A stretch of 64,000 nucleotides of DNA, from positions 1 to 64,000 of the forward strand of contig CALWIA010000027.1 of assembly GCA_944380605.1 (NCBI GenBank). The letters are read 5' to 3'. Below, piece after piece: positions 34,620 to 42,726 of this stretch. The stretch is from an uncultured Lachnospiraceae bacterium (lineage in GTDB: Bacteria > Bacillota > Clostridia > Lachnospirales > Lachnospiraceae). A program made the translations under genes and the position numbers. Under the pieces are notes generated by a model. The model was not told the DNA's origin and searched no databases. It saw nothing but the letters and a program-made list of their open reading frames with translations. Positions within the stretch are counted from its first letter, which is position 1, and the number at the start of each line of letters is the position of its first letter.

Positions 34620-35735
34620 TTATTTCAGCGCTTCGCACAGAGCGATCAGCGTCAGGGACTGGCCGTAAGCCATGGGATGGATCACGATGTTCTTGTAGTG
34701 GTCCGCGTCGTAGCCCATGCCGGTGCCGCCGGAGACGTTGAGCACGGTGCCGTCTTCCGCCACGTTGGCGCAGATGCCTTCGATGGCCTTTTCGGCGCAG
34801 GCCTCAAAGGAGGAATCCAGGATTCCCAGCTTGATGCCCTTTAAGATGCCGGCCGCAATGGCGGCGGAGCCGGAAACTTCCTCGTAGCTGGTGGGATCCG
34901 TCAGCACGGTGTGCCACAGCCCGGAAGGAGCCTGCAGATCCCGCAGGGCGGCAGCCTGGGCTCGGAAGGTGTCTTCGATGTAGGCGCGGACGCCGGGATC
35001 CAGGGTTTCCTTGGAGATATCCAGGAATTCCAGGGCTCCGCAGGTAAACCAGGAGTTGCCGCGGCACCAGAAGATGCCTCCGAAGTTGTCGTTGCGGTTG
35101 AAGCTCCAGCCGTGGTAGAACAGGCCGCTGCACTTGTCATACAGGTACTTGATGTGTATCAGCACCTGGCGGGTGGCTTCGCTGATCCAGTCCTGACGGT
35201 CATAGCGGTGTCCCATCTTGTCCAGGAACAGCACGGTCATGAACAGGGTGTCGATCCACAGCTCGCCGTCGTTGAGCAGCACGCCATTGCGGTCGCCGAT
35301 GGCGGTGGTCACGTGCTGGAAGCCGTTCTCTTTGGTCTTGGGGAGCTCTTCCATCAGCCAGCGGGCCTGATCCAGGCACATGGACTCATACTCCGGCGAT
35401 TTTAAATCGTCCAGCAGGTTTACGATGGCCAGGTAAGGCGTGGTGGTGTTGATATTCCGGCTGGGAAGGCCGCGCTTTAAGTTGTTCTCAATCCAGTTTT
35501 TGAAGAAATCCAGGTAGCGGGTATCGCCGTAAAAACTCTGCAGCTTGTACAGGCCGTACAGACCTACGCCCTGGGGCCAGTCCCACTCCTCGATGCCGAA
35601 GTCGCGGGCGATGTTGCCCTTGGCGGTGGAAGCCTTGTCGGCGCCCTTGTCGCTGTCGTAGTCAGCGCCGCCCAGGTTCATCAGTTTGTCCATCACGCGA
35701 TGGATCACAGGAAGCAGTTGCTCATTGGTCATCAT
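34620..35735 (-). CDS. Glycoside hydrolase family 88/105 (unsaturated rhamnogalacturonyl hydrolase-like)
   Basis: A 371-aa (alpha/alpha)6-barrel enzyme of the YteR/YesR type. It removes the unsaturated uronic acid left by polysaccharide lyases. WPQGVGLYGLYK near residue 53 and the WCRGNSWFTCGALEFL segment are characteristic, with Asp residues in the active-site cleft. The ATG at 35735 is chosen because GGAGG lies 9 nt upstream, inside the end of the preceding gene. It starts 1 nt after the YesN stop, so it is co-transcribed with a YesM/YesN pair. No signal peptide: acts on imported oligosaccharides. Confidence 0.9.
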   Translation of the reverse strand: MMTNEQLLPVIHRVMDKLMNLGGADYDSDKGADKASTAKGNIARDFGIEEWDWPQGVGLYGLYKLQSFYGDTRYLDFFKNWIENNLKRGLPSRNINTTTPYLAIVNLLDDLKSPEYESMCLDQARWLMEELPKTKENGFQHVTTAIGDRNGVLLNDGELWIDTLFMTVLFLDKMGHRYDRQDWISEATRQVLIHIKYLYDKCSGLFYHGWSFNRNDNFGGIFWCRGNSWFTCGALEFLDISKETLDPGVRAYIEDTFRAQAAALRDLQAPSGLWHTVLTDPTSYEEVSGSAAIAAGILKGIKLGILDSSFEACAEKAIEGICANVAEDGTVLNVSGGTGMGYDADHYKNIVIHPMAYGQSLTLIALCEALK

Positions 35736-35736
35736 A

Positions 35737-37266
35737 TTACATTCCTCCATTTATTTTTTTCGCATAGGCGCTGGGAGTCAGGCCCGTGCTTTTTTTGAAA
35801 ATCTGGCTGAAATACTGCGGGTTGTTGCCGCATCCCACCTGCTGGGCCACCCACTGGATCTGTTCCGAATGCCCTTCCGCCAGCAGCTGGCGGGCCTTCT
35901 GAATCCGCAGGGACGTCAGGTAGTTGGAAAACTTCTGCCCCGTTTCCTTAATAAAGCGCTTGCTGACGTAGTCCACGTTCATGAACAGATAGGTCTCCGC
36001 AATCCACTTTAAGGTCAGGTTGGGGTTGTCGATGTTTTCATCCACGTATTTCATGACATCTTCGATAAAGGGGCTGTAATTCTTGCCGGTGTCGGCGGGC
36101 TCCTTTACCATTTGGGAAATTTTATCAAAAAACGCGGTCCGCAGCGATTCCACATCGTTCTTCTGGTTCAGGCTCATGAGAAATTCCGTGGAATCCAGCG
36201 GAGACTGAAAACGGCTTTCCGCGGTCAGCCGCAGGATTACGCGGGAACCGGCCTGCTTCAAAAATTCCGGATCGCTGATGCCCTCCAGAATCCCCCGCAG
36301 TTCCTCCAAAGACCGGTCCCGGCCCGCCGCCCCCGAAGGCTGCAGCAGCTGCGTAGTCAGCTCCTCCAGCTTGGCGATCAGGCTGTTGTAGTTGCAGATG
36401 GGCACCGGCTTTAAGCCGTTCATAAAATAGATGACGCCGTAGCGGCGCACCTTGCTGATGACCATTTCCAGCAGGGAAGCCAGGCTGGCAAAGGACATCC
36501 GCCGGTATTCCAGGTCCGTTTCCTGCTCCACCGGGGACAGGGAGCGGAAAAACGTGTCCATCTGATCGTAAGAAATCTGATAGCTTTCAAAAAACAGAAT
36601 CAGCGTATTTTTTACATACAGGCTATAGACGGAGATGCCGGGTGCGTGCTTTTTCATATACGAGTAGATCTCAGCCAGGGTGGCCGTCAGGCTGGCCTCC
36701 TCCAGAAAATAGAGGAAGCACAGCTCATAGCTGGTGTTGTAAAAGTCCATGAACCCCGCGTAGTCTTCCCAGGAAAAGGCAGAAGGCCCCGGGCTGTAGG
36801 TGCGTTCCCGCAGGATGTTGGAAAGCAGGCTGTAGTGCAGGTTGGCGGTCATCATCTTCTGCTTGTTCTGCAGGTCCTGAAACGCCTTCTGATGGTAGTG
36901 CTCCTTAATCACGTCCTGCATGCTTTCGATGATCTGCTCCTCGTTGCAGGGCTTCAGCAGATAGTGGTGTACCTTGTATTTCATGGCCTGTTTGGCGTAT
37001 TCAAATTCACCGAAGCCGGAAAGCAGCACAAACTGGATGTTTAAGTCGGTCTGGGAAATCCGTTCGATCAGCTCCAGTCCCGACAGGCCCGGCATGCGGA
37101 TATCCGTCAGAACAATGTCCGGACATTCGTCCAGAATCATGTTGTAGGCTTCAATGCCGTCGCTGCACAGGCCGATCAGCTCGATCCCCAGGCTTTCCCA
37201 GTCGATCAGCGTGGAAATGGACTCCCGGATGATGCGCTCGTCGTCAGCGATAATCAGTTTCAGCAT
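35737..37266 (-). CDS. YesN-type response regulator (receiver plus AraC domain)
   Basis: A 509-aa regulator with phospho-acceptor Asp55 in VLTDIRMPGLSG and a C-terminal AraC domain ending near FSQIFKKSTGLTPSAY. It is a close paralogue of the gene at 16733-18253, sharing MLKLIIADDER at the start and most of the receiver. It is co-transcribed with the kinase upstream (21-nt gap) and GH88/105 downstream. The likely target is the divergent sugar importer at 39293-42519. Confidence 0.94.
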   Translation of the reverse strand: MLKLIIADDERIIRESISTLIDWESLGIELIGLCSDGIEAYNMILDECPDIVLTDIRMPGLSGLELIERISQTDLNIQFVLLSGFGEFEYAKQAMKYKVHHYLLKPCNEEQIIESMQDVIKEHYHQKAFQDLQNKQKMMTANLHYSLLSNILRERTYSPGPSAFSWEDYAGFMDFYNTSYELCFLYFLEEASLTATLAEIYSYMKKHAPGISVYSLYVKNTLILFFESYQISYDQMDTFFRSLSPVEQETDLEYRRMSFASLASLLEMVISKVRRYGVIYFMNGLKPVPICNYNSLIAKLEELTTQLLQPSGAAGRDRSLEELRGILEGISDPEFLKQAGSRVILRLTAESRFQSPLDSTEFLMSLNQKNDVESLRTAFFDKISQMVKEPADTGKNYSPFIEDVMKYVDENIDNPNLTLKWIAETYLFMNVDYVSKRFIKETGQKFSNYLTSLRIQKARQLLAEGHSEQIQWVAQQVGCGNNPQYFSQIFKKSTGLTPSAYAKKINGGM

Positions 37267-37287
37267 AGTGGATCCTTTCTTCAGGCA

Positions 37288-39075
37288 TTACGGTTCGGCG
37301 GCGGACGCCTCCGGCGGAGAAGCCGGCAGCGTAAACTGCAGCGGATAGGTCAGTTTGGCCACGGCCACGTCGTCTTCGTTGTACAGCGTCAGCCCATAGC
37401 CTTCTCCGTAGGTCAGCTGCATCCGGCTGGCGATATTCAGCAGGCCGATGCCGAATCCGTGGGGCTGGATTTCGTGGGAATCCAGCTTCTTCAGAAGGTC
37501 TTCCTCAAAGGAGGAACCGTTGTTCTTTACATACAGGTACAGAGTGCGTTCTTCCGGATCGGTTTCCGCCAGAATCTGTATCAGGCAGCCCTCGGTATTT
37601 TCCTCCAGCCCGTACCGGATGGCGTTTTCCACCAGAGGCTGCAGGGTCAGCTTCAGCACCCAGCACCGCATCAGACGTTCCGGTACATCCACCTGGTAAT
37701 TCAGACGGTCCTCGTACCGGTATTTCTGAATGGTCATATAACATTGTACCAGTTCCAGCTCACGGCGTAAAGGAACTTGTGTATTTTTCTGGTCCAGGGT
37801 GATCCGCAGCAGGGTTCCCAGGGCTTCCGCCATGGAGGAAATATCCTTGGCGCCGGCGATTTTGGCCCGCCAGTTGATGGATTCCAGGGTGTTGTAGAGA
37901 AAATGGGGGTTCATCTGGTTTTCCAGGGCTTTTAGCTGGGCTTCCTTAATCAGGATTTCGTGCAGGTAATTGGTGCGGATCAACTGGTTGACCTCTTCCA
38001 CCATGAGGTCGAACTGCTGATGGAGCATGCCCAGTTCGTCGGTGCGGCTGCTGTAGTCGTATCCCACGTCCGGCGGCGTCTGGCTGCCGTCTCCGAAGTG
38101 GCGGAATTTCAGAAGCAGGTTGTCAAAGTGCCGGGTGATGGAAGTGATCAGGGAGGAAGAAAGCACTGCCGTAATCACCGCCGCCGCTGCCATAACCGCC
38201 AGGCAGAAAGCCATAGCCAGCCGGATGGCGCCGGCGATTTCCCCGTAGGGGATGACGCATATGTAGGACCAGTTAAAGTCCGGAATTACGCCTCTTACAT
38301 AGAAGTAATCCTGATCGCCGGCGGAACGGCGCCCGTAGGGTTCCTCAAAAATCCGACCCAGATCCGCGGCCACCGCTTCCGGAATGCTGGCGGACGCGTA
38401 AATCGGTCCGCTGGCGTTGTACAGCAGGTAGTTGGCGCTGTCGTACAGAGGATCGGTCTGGCCGACGGATCCAATGAGGGCGTCCGGGTCCAGACACACA
38501 ATCAGCGTTCCCAGGTCGTCCAGCCGCAGATACTCGGTGCGCCGCAGGGACTTGACGGCGAAGATGCCGTATTCCATGCTGTAGTCCGTGACCCATACCG
38601 TGGCGCCTCTGGCTTCCCGGGACCGGGCCAGCAGGTCGTCCATGACTTCCTCCGGCACGGAATGCCGCAGGGAGATATGGGTGTGGATGGTAAAGGTGTC
38701 CTGGTACAGGCTCATGTATTCCATATAATTCTGCCGGAAGGTAAAGTAGTATTCCGTCAGAGTGGTGTAGGCGGAAGAATAGGCGGTGTTGATGTCCTGC
38801 AGCTGATCCGAGTCCTTCAAGGTGCTCAGGGAATTCTGAATGGTGGCGTCAGCCAGGAACAGGTCCATCATGGTGTTGATGTCGTTTAAGTTCCGGGCGA
38901 TTTCCGCGGAAGAAGCGGACAGGGATCCGGCGGTAGTCCGGTACAGCATCTTATTATAAGAAGCGGAGGTCTGGTGAAGGCTGAAAAGCGCCGCCGCCAG
39001 CAGCAGAAACATGCTGATCCAGACGATGGACTGGATCTTGTATTTCAGCGACAGATTCCGGACAAAGGTCTTCAT
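37288..39075 (-). CDS. YesM-type sensor histidine kinase
   Basis: A 595-aa membrane kinase with TM1 (about residues 14-36), a large extracellular sensor, TM2 (about 285-310), HAMP, the NQMNPHFLYNTLESINW phospho-acceptor box and an ATPase domain with FGIGLLNIASRM. The ATG at 39075 follows AAGGAGG at about 12 nt; an upstream in-frame reading from 39462 would cover the promoter and start of the divergent binding protein and is rejected. The extracellular domain probably senses the sugar directly or through the binding protein. Confidence 0.92.
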   Translation of the reverse strand: MKTFVRNLSLKYKIQSIVWISMFLLLAAALFSLHQTSASYNKMLYRTTAGSLSASSAEIARNLNDINTMMDLFLADATIQNSLSTLKDSDQLQDINTAYSSAYTTLTEYYFTFRQNYMEYMSLYQDTFTIHTHISLRHSVPEEVMDDLLARSREARGATVWVTDYSMEYGIFAVKSLRRTEYLRLDDLGTLIVCLDPDALIGSVGQTDPLYDSANYLLYNASGPIYASASIPEAVAADLGRIFEEPYGRRSAGDQDYFYVRGVIPDFNWSYICVIPYGEIAGAIRLAMAFCLAVMAAAAVITAVLSSSLITSITRHFDNLLLKFRHFGDGSQTPPDVGYDYSSRTDELGMLHQQFDLMVEEVNQLIRTNYLHEILIKEAQLKALENQMNPHFLYNTLESINWRAKIAGAKDISSMAEALGTLLRITLDQKNTQVPLRRELELVQCYMTIQKYRYEDRLNYQVDVPERLMRCWVLKLTLQPLVENAIRYGLEENTEGCLIQILAETDPEERTLYLYVKNNGSSFEEDLLKKLDSHEIQPHGFGIGLLNIASRMQLTYGEGYGLTLYNEDDVAVAKLTYPLQFTLPASPPEASAAEP

Positions 39076-39220
39076 GGGTCCGCGCGCCTCCTTCCCTCCG
39101 TTTTGCCTTCTTTTAGGAATTATATATAAATAACCGGACAAGTACAAGGGATAAGGCGGAAAAACTATGCAAATTACACAAAAAAATCGCTTTTTTAAAC
39201 CCCAAAATCGGTTTTCAGCA

Positions 39221-39249
39221 TTTACAACGGCAGGGAAAACCGTTATAAT
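39221..39249 (+). promoter_or_regulatory. Promoter of the sugar importer operon
   Basis: TTACAA (39221-39226) and TATAAT (39244-39249) are separated by 17 nt. A second pair, TTGACA at 39251 with TATAAG at 39274, has equal spacing, but its -10 overlaps the ribosome-binding site and would start transcription too late. The first pair is preferred. Confidence 0.6.
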
Positions 39250-39292
39250 ATTGACATAGTTACACTGTAAAAGTATAAGGAGGAACGTTTTT

Positions 39293-40642
39293 ATGAAGAA
39301 AGCAGCATTGTTTATGGCATGCGCTCTGGCTGTAACTGCTCTGGCAGGCTGCAGCAGCTCTTCTTCCACCGCTGAGACCACTGCAGCGGCAGGCGGAGCT
39401 ACGGAAGCCGCTGGCGGCTCCGAGGGCGGCGAAGTCAACATGATCATGACCTGGTGGGGCAACCAGGTACGTAACGAGAGAACCCAGCAGGCGCTGGATC
39501 TCTACGCGGAACAGAACCCCGGCGTACATATCGAGGGTCAGTTCTCCGAGTGGTCTGACTACTGGAACAAGCTGGCTACCTCTGCAGCCGGACAGGCTAT
39601 GCCCGACCTGCTTCAGATGGACTACATGTATGTTGACCAGTATGTAAAGAGCGGCCTGCTTCTGGACCTGACTCCCTACATCGAGGATGGCACGCTGGAT
39701 ACCAGCAACATCTCTGAAAACACTATGGCTTCCGGTACCGTTGACGGCGGCGTATACGCTATCTGCGCAGGCATCAACTCCCCGGCTCTGCTGTACAACA
39801 AGACCCTGACCGATTCTCTGGGAATCGAGATCAAGGACAACATGACCATGGACGAGTTCTTCGCGCTGAGCAAGCAGATCTACGAGCAGTCCGGCGTTAA
39901 GACCAACGTTGCTTACGGCATCGGCGAATCCTGGAGCGCTTACTTCGTAAGAGGCCTGGGCTTCTCCTGCTTCACCGAAGACGGCACCGGCATGGGCGGC
40001 AGCGCTGAAGAGTGGGTACCCTTCTTCGAAGTATACACCAAGGGCCTGGAAGAGGGCTGGCTGATCGATCCCGGCGTATTTGCTGAGATCTCCGTCGGTT
40101 CCGTTGAGCAGGAGCCGCTGGTATACGGCAGCACTCCCGAGACGCAGTCCTGGTGCGCATTCTACAACTCCAACCAGCTGGGCGCTATGCAGAACGCGGC
40201 TCCCGAAGGCATGGAGATCGGCATCACCACCTGGCCGTCCTATGATCCTGTGAAGTCCAACTACTTAAAGTCCAGCCAGTTCTTCTCTGTAGGCGCGACT
40301 ACCGCTTATCCGGAAGAGGCTGTTAAGGTTCTGGATTTCCTGACCAACTCCTCTGACGCCAACAACATCCTGCTGGGTGAGAGAGGCGTGCCGGCCAACT
40401 CTGTTATTGCCGAAGAGATCACTCCTCAGCTGAGCGAACAGGATCAGGAAGTTACCCGCTTCATCAACGAAGTTGTAACTCCCAACTGCTCTCCCATCGA
40501 TCCGCCGCAGCCCGATGGATCCAACGAAGTATACGATCTGCTGAACCGTACTGTTGAGCAGGTTTGCTACGGACAGCTGGATGCCCAGACTGCTGCCAAC
40601 ACCTTCTATGAGGGCGCAGTAGAGATCATGTCTGCAAAGTAA
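39293..40642 (+). CDS. Sugar ABC transporter substrate-binding lipoprotein
   Basis: A 449-aa family 1 solute-binding lipoprotein with lipobox LAGC and Cys20, then a Ser/Thr/Ala/Gly-rich linker. AAGGAGG precedes the ATG. It is paralogous to 20242-21618. Codon choice shifts to GTT, GCT and TCT compared with the GTG/GCG-rich neighbours, suggesting high expression. It is first in an operon with two permeases, and a hairpin after it may keep its level above theirs. The substrate is probably an oligosaccharide, perhaps uronate-bearing given the co-regulated GH88/105. Confidence 0.95.
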   Translation: MKKAALFMACALAVTALAGCSSSSSTAETTAAAGGATEAAGGSEGGEVNMIMTWWGNQVRNERTQQALDLYAEQNPGVHIEGQFSEWSDYWNKLATSAAGQAMPDLLQMDYMYVDQYVKSGLLLDLTPYIEDGTLDTSNISENTMASGTVDGGVYAICAGINSPALLYNKTLTDSLGIEIKDNMTMDEFFALSKQIYEQSGVKTNVAYGIGESWSAYFVRGLGFSCFTEDGTGMGGSAEEWVPFFEVYTKGLEEGWLIDPGVFAEISVGSVEQEPLVYGSTPETQSWCAFYNSNQLGAMQNAAPEGMEIGITTWPSYDPVKSNYLKSSQFFSVGATTAYPEEAVKVLDFLTNSSDANNILLGERGVPANSVIAEEITPQLSEQDQEVTRFINEVVTPNCSPIDPPQPDGSNEVYDLLNRTVEQVCYGQLDAQTAANTFYEGAVEIMSAK

Positions 40643-40660
40643 TTCAGTAAAGCAATGAAA

Positions 40661-40736
40661 TTTTGGGGGCCACGCAAAATGTGCCGGCTTCGCAGGTCTT
40701 CTGCCAGAGCTGCAGATTTTGCGGGCCCCCCTTTTA
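40661..40736 (+). promoter_or_regulatory. Intercistronic hairpin between binding protein and permeases
   Basis: GGGGGCC (40665-40671) pairs with GGCCCCC (40724-40730), and CGCAAAAT pairs with ATTTTGCG inside. Four T follow. This is a partial terminator or RNA-stabilising stem, commonly used to keep binding protein in excess over permeases. Confidence 0.75.
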
Positions 40737-40752
40737 AGACTCTTAGAGGGGG

Positions 40753-41670
40753 ATGAACATGAACAAAAAGAAAAACCTGACGTTCAAGCAGTTCTTGGAT
40801 CAGGAACATATCGCAGGATATATTTTCAGCCTTCCCTTCACCATCGGCTTTTTGATGTTCATGATCGTGCCGATGGGAATATCTCTGTATTATTCCTTCT
40901 GCGATTACAACATCCTGACGCCCGCCGTATTTTCCGGCGCGGACAACTACGTCAAGATGTTCACCGATGATCCCACGTTCTGGCAGACCATCGGAGTTAC
41001 TTTCTATTTCGCGCTTGTTTCCGTTCCGCTGCGTTTGATCTTCGCGTTGATCGTAGCGCTGATTCTGTTAAAGACGACGAAAGCTACCGGATTTTACCGT
41101 GCGGCCTACTACCTTCCCTCCATCATCGGCGGTTCCGTTGCCGTGGCAGTTCTGTGGAGAAGAATGTGGGCAACCGACGGTGTAATCAACCACCTGCTGG
41201 GCGCTATCGGCATCGAGACCAGTTTCGCATGGCTGGGCAATACCAAGACCGCGATCTGGATGCTGATTATCCTGGCTGTATGGCAGTTCGGTTCTTCTAT
41301 GCTGGTGTTCCTGTCTTCTCTGAAGCAGATTCCCGCCAGCCTGTATGAGGCGGCCACCGTGGATGGCGCCAACAAGTGGCAGCAGTTCTGGAAGGTTACG
41401 CTTCCTCTGCTGACTCCCACCATTTTCTTCAACCTGGTTATGCAGATGATCAACGGCTTCCTGGCATTCACACAGTGTTACATCATTACCCAGGGACGTC
41501 CGATGAACTCCACTCTGTTCTACACCGTTTACATGTATCAGCAGTCCTTCGAGTTCTATAACACCGGCTACGGCGCGGCTCTGGCATGGGTAATGCTGGC
41601 GATCATTTCGCTGATTACGCTGGTTCTGTTTGCAACCAAGAAGTTCTGGGTATATGATGGAGGGTTCTAA
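40753..41670 (+). CDS. Sugar ABC transporter permease (MalF/UgpA type)
   Basis: A 305-aa inner-membrane protein with six predicted hydrophobic segments. The EAA-type cytoplasmic loop (LYEAATVDGANKWQQF) near residue 203 contacts the ATPase. An ATG at 40759 has better spacing to GAGGGGG and may be the true start (303 aa). No ATPase gene is adjacent, so a shared MsmX-like ATPase elsewhere is likely. Confidence 0.93.
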   Translation: MNMNKKKNLTFKQFLDQEHIAGYIFSLPFTIGFLMFMIVPMGISLYYSFCDYNILTPAVFSGADNYVKMFTDDPTFWQTIGVTFYFALVSVPLRLIFALIVALILLKTTKATGFYRAAYYLPSIIGGSVAVAVLWRRMWATDGVINHLLGAIGIETSFAWLGNTKTAIWMLIILAVWQFGSSMLVFLSSLKQIPASLYEAATVDGANKWQQFWKVTLPLLTPTIFFNLVMQMINGFLAFTQCYIITQGRPMNSTLFYTVYMYQQSFEFYNTGYGAALAWVMLAIISLITLVLFATKKFWVYDGGF

Positions 41671-41673
41671 ATT

Positions 41674-42519
41674 ATGAGAGCGAAACGAACAATAGGAAAA
41701 ATTATCTATCACGTATTGGTATGCGGTTTCGGTCTGATCATGATTTACCCCCTGGTGTGGATGGTAATGAGTGCTTTCAAGCCCACCAATACCATTTTTA
41801 CCACAGCCGGTCAGCTGATTCCGGAAACCTTTACCGTTGAGAACTACATCAACGGCTGGAAGGGATTCGCCGGCATTTCCTTCGGCGTATTCTTCCGCAA
41901 CTCGCTGTTTATTTCCATCGTGGCTACCATTGGTACGGTTCTGGTATCTTCCGTTGTAGCCTACGGACTGGCAAGATGCAAATTCCGCGGCAGAAGAATC
42001 CTGTTTGTGGCTATGCTGCTTTCCATGATGCTTCCGGCGCAGGTTCTGATGATCCCGCAGTATCTGTGGTATCAGAAGCTGGGCTGGGTAGGAAGCTACA
42101 AGCCCCTGATTATCCCGTACTTCTTCGCGATCCAGGGCTTCTTCGTATACCTGATGATGAACTTCATCGACGGTATTCCGAGAGAACTGGACGAGGCGGC
42201 CAAGATCGACGGATGCTCTTACTACGGCATCTTCGGAAGAATCATCTTCCCGCTGATCACCCCGTCCCTGATTACGGGCTGCATCTTCTCCTTCATGTGG
42301 AGATGGGATGACTTCCTGTCCGCATTGCTGTACATCAATGAATCGGCGAAATACCCGGTCAGCTTGGCTCTGAAGCTGTTCTCTGACCCGGGTTCCTCTT
42401 CCGACTACGGCGCCATGTTCGCTATGGCATCGCTGTCCATCCTGCCGGCAGTTATCATGTTCATCTGCCTGCAGAAATATCTGGTAGAAGGTATCAGTAC
42501 TTCTGGTTTGAAGGGCTGA
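41674..42519 (+). CDS. Sugar ABC transporter permease (MalG/UgpE type)
   Basis: A 281-aa partner permease, 3 nt after the first. It shows six hydrophobic segments and the EAA loop ELDEAAKIDGCSYYGIF near residue 171. The two permeases form the transmembrane channel. Codon use resembles the binding protein upstream. A terminator and the second copy of the 132-nt repeat follow. Confidence 0.94.
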   Translation: MRAKRTIGKIIYHVLVCGFGLIMIYPLVWMVMSAFKPTNTIFTTAGQLIPETFTVENYINGWKGFAGISFGVFFRNSLFISIVATIGTVLVSSVVAYGLARCKFRGRRILFVAMLLSMMLPAQVLMIPQYLWYQKLGWVGSYKPLIIPYFFAIQGFFVYLMMNFIDGIPRELDEAAKIDGCSYYGIFGRIIFPLITPSLITGCIFSFMWRWDDFLSALLYINESAKYPVSLALKLFSDPGSSSDYGAMFAMASLSILPAVIMFICLQKYLVEGISTSGLKG

Positions 42520-42532
42520 TGGTTATTCCTGC

Positions 42533-42567
42533 AATGCCGCAGACAGAAGTCTGCGGCATTTCTGTTT
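42533..42567 (+). terminator. Intrinsic terminator after the permease genes
   Basis: AATGCCGCAGAC (42533-42544) pairs perfectly with GTCTGCGGCATT (42549-42560) around AGAA, followed by TCTGTTTT. Confidence 0.85.
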
Positions 42568-42568
42568 T

Positions 42569-42700
42569 ATACGATAGGAAATTTCATTTCCTATCGTATA
42601 AAAAAACGCTCCGCTGAGGATGCGCACTCGCGCATGAGGTAGATGCTGCCTGACGGCAACTGCGCTCGGCGCGAGTGTGCGCCTTAGCGCACACTTTTTT
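42569..42700 (+). repeat. 132-nt structured repeat, copy 2 (possible attenuator)
   Basis: It aligns with 21687-21818 with five substitutions and no indels. The first 14-bp hairpin is identical. GCGCACTCGCGC (42622-42633) can pair with GCGCGAGTGTGCGC (42669-42682), or the latter can pair with GCGCACAC (42687-42694) to form a terminator ahead of six T. It sits after a transporter operon's own terminator and 26 nt before the dehydratase gene, the same place as copy 1. Confidence 0.85.
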
Positions 42701-42726
42701 CATAAACGACAAAAAGGAGAACAGAC

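Noticed and set aside
39076..39462. N-terminal extension of the second YesM kinase
   Set aside because: It would read antisense across the promoter and signal peptide of the divergent binding protein; a membrane-anchored start at 39075 is natural.
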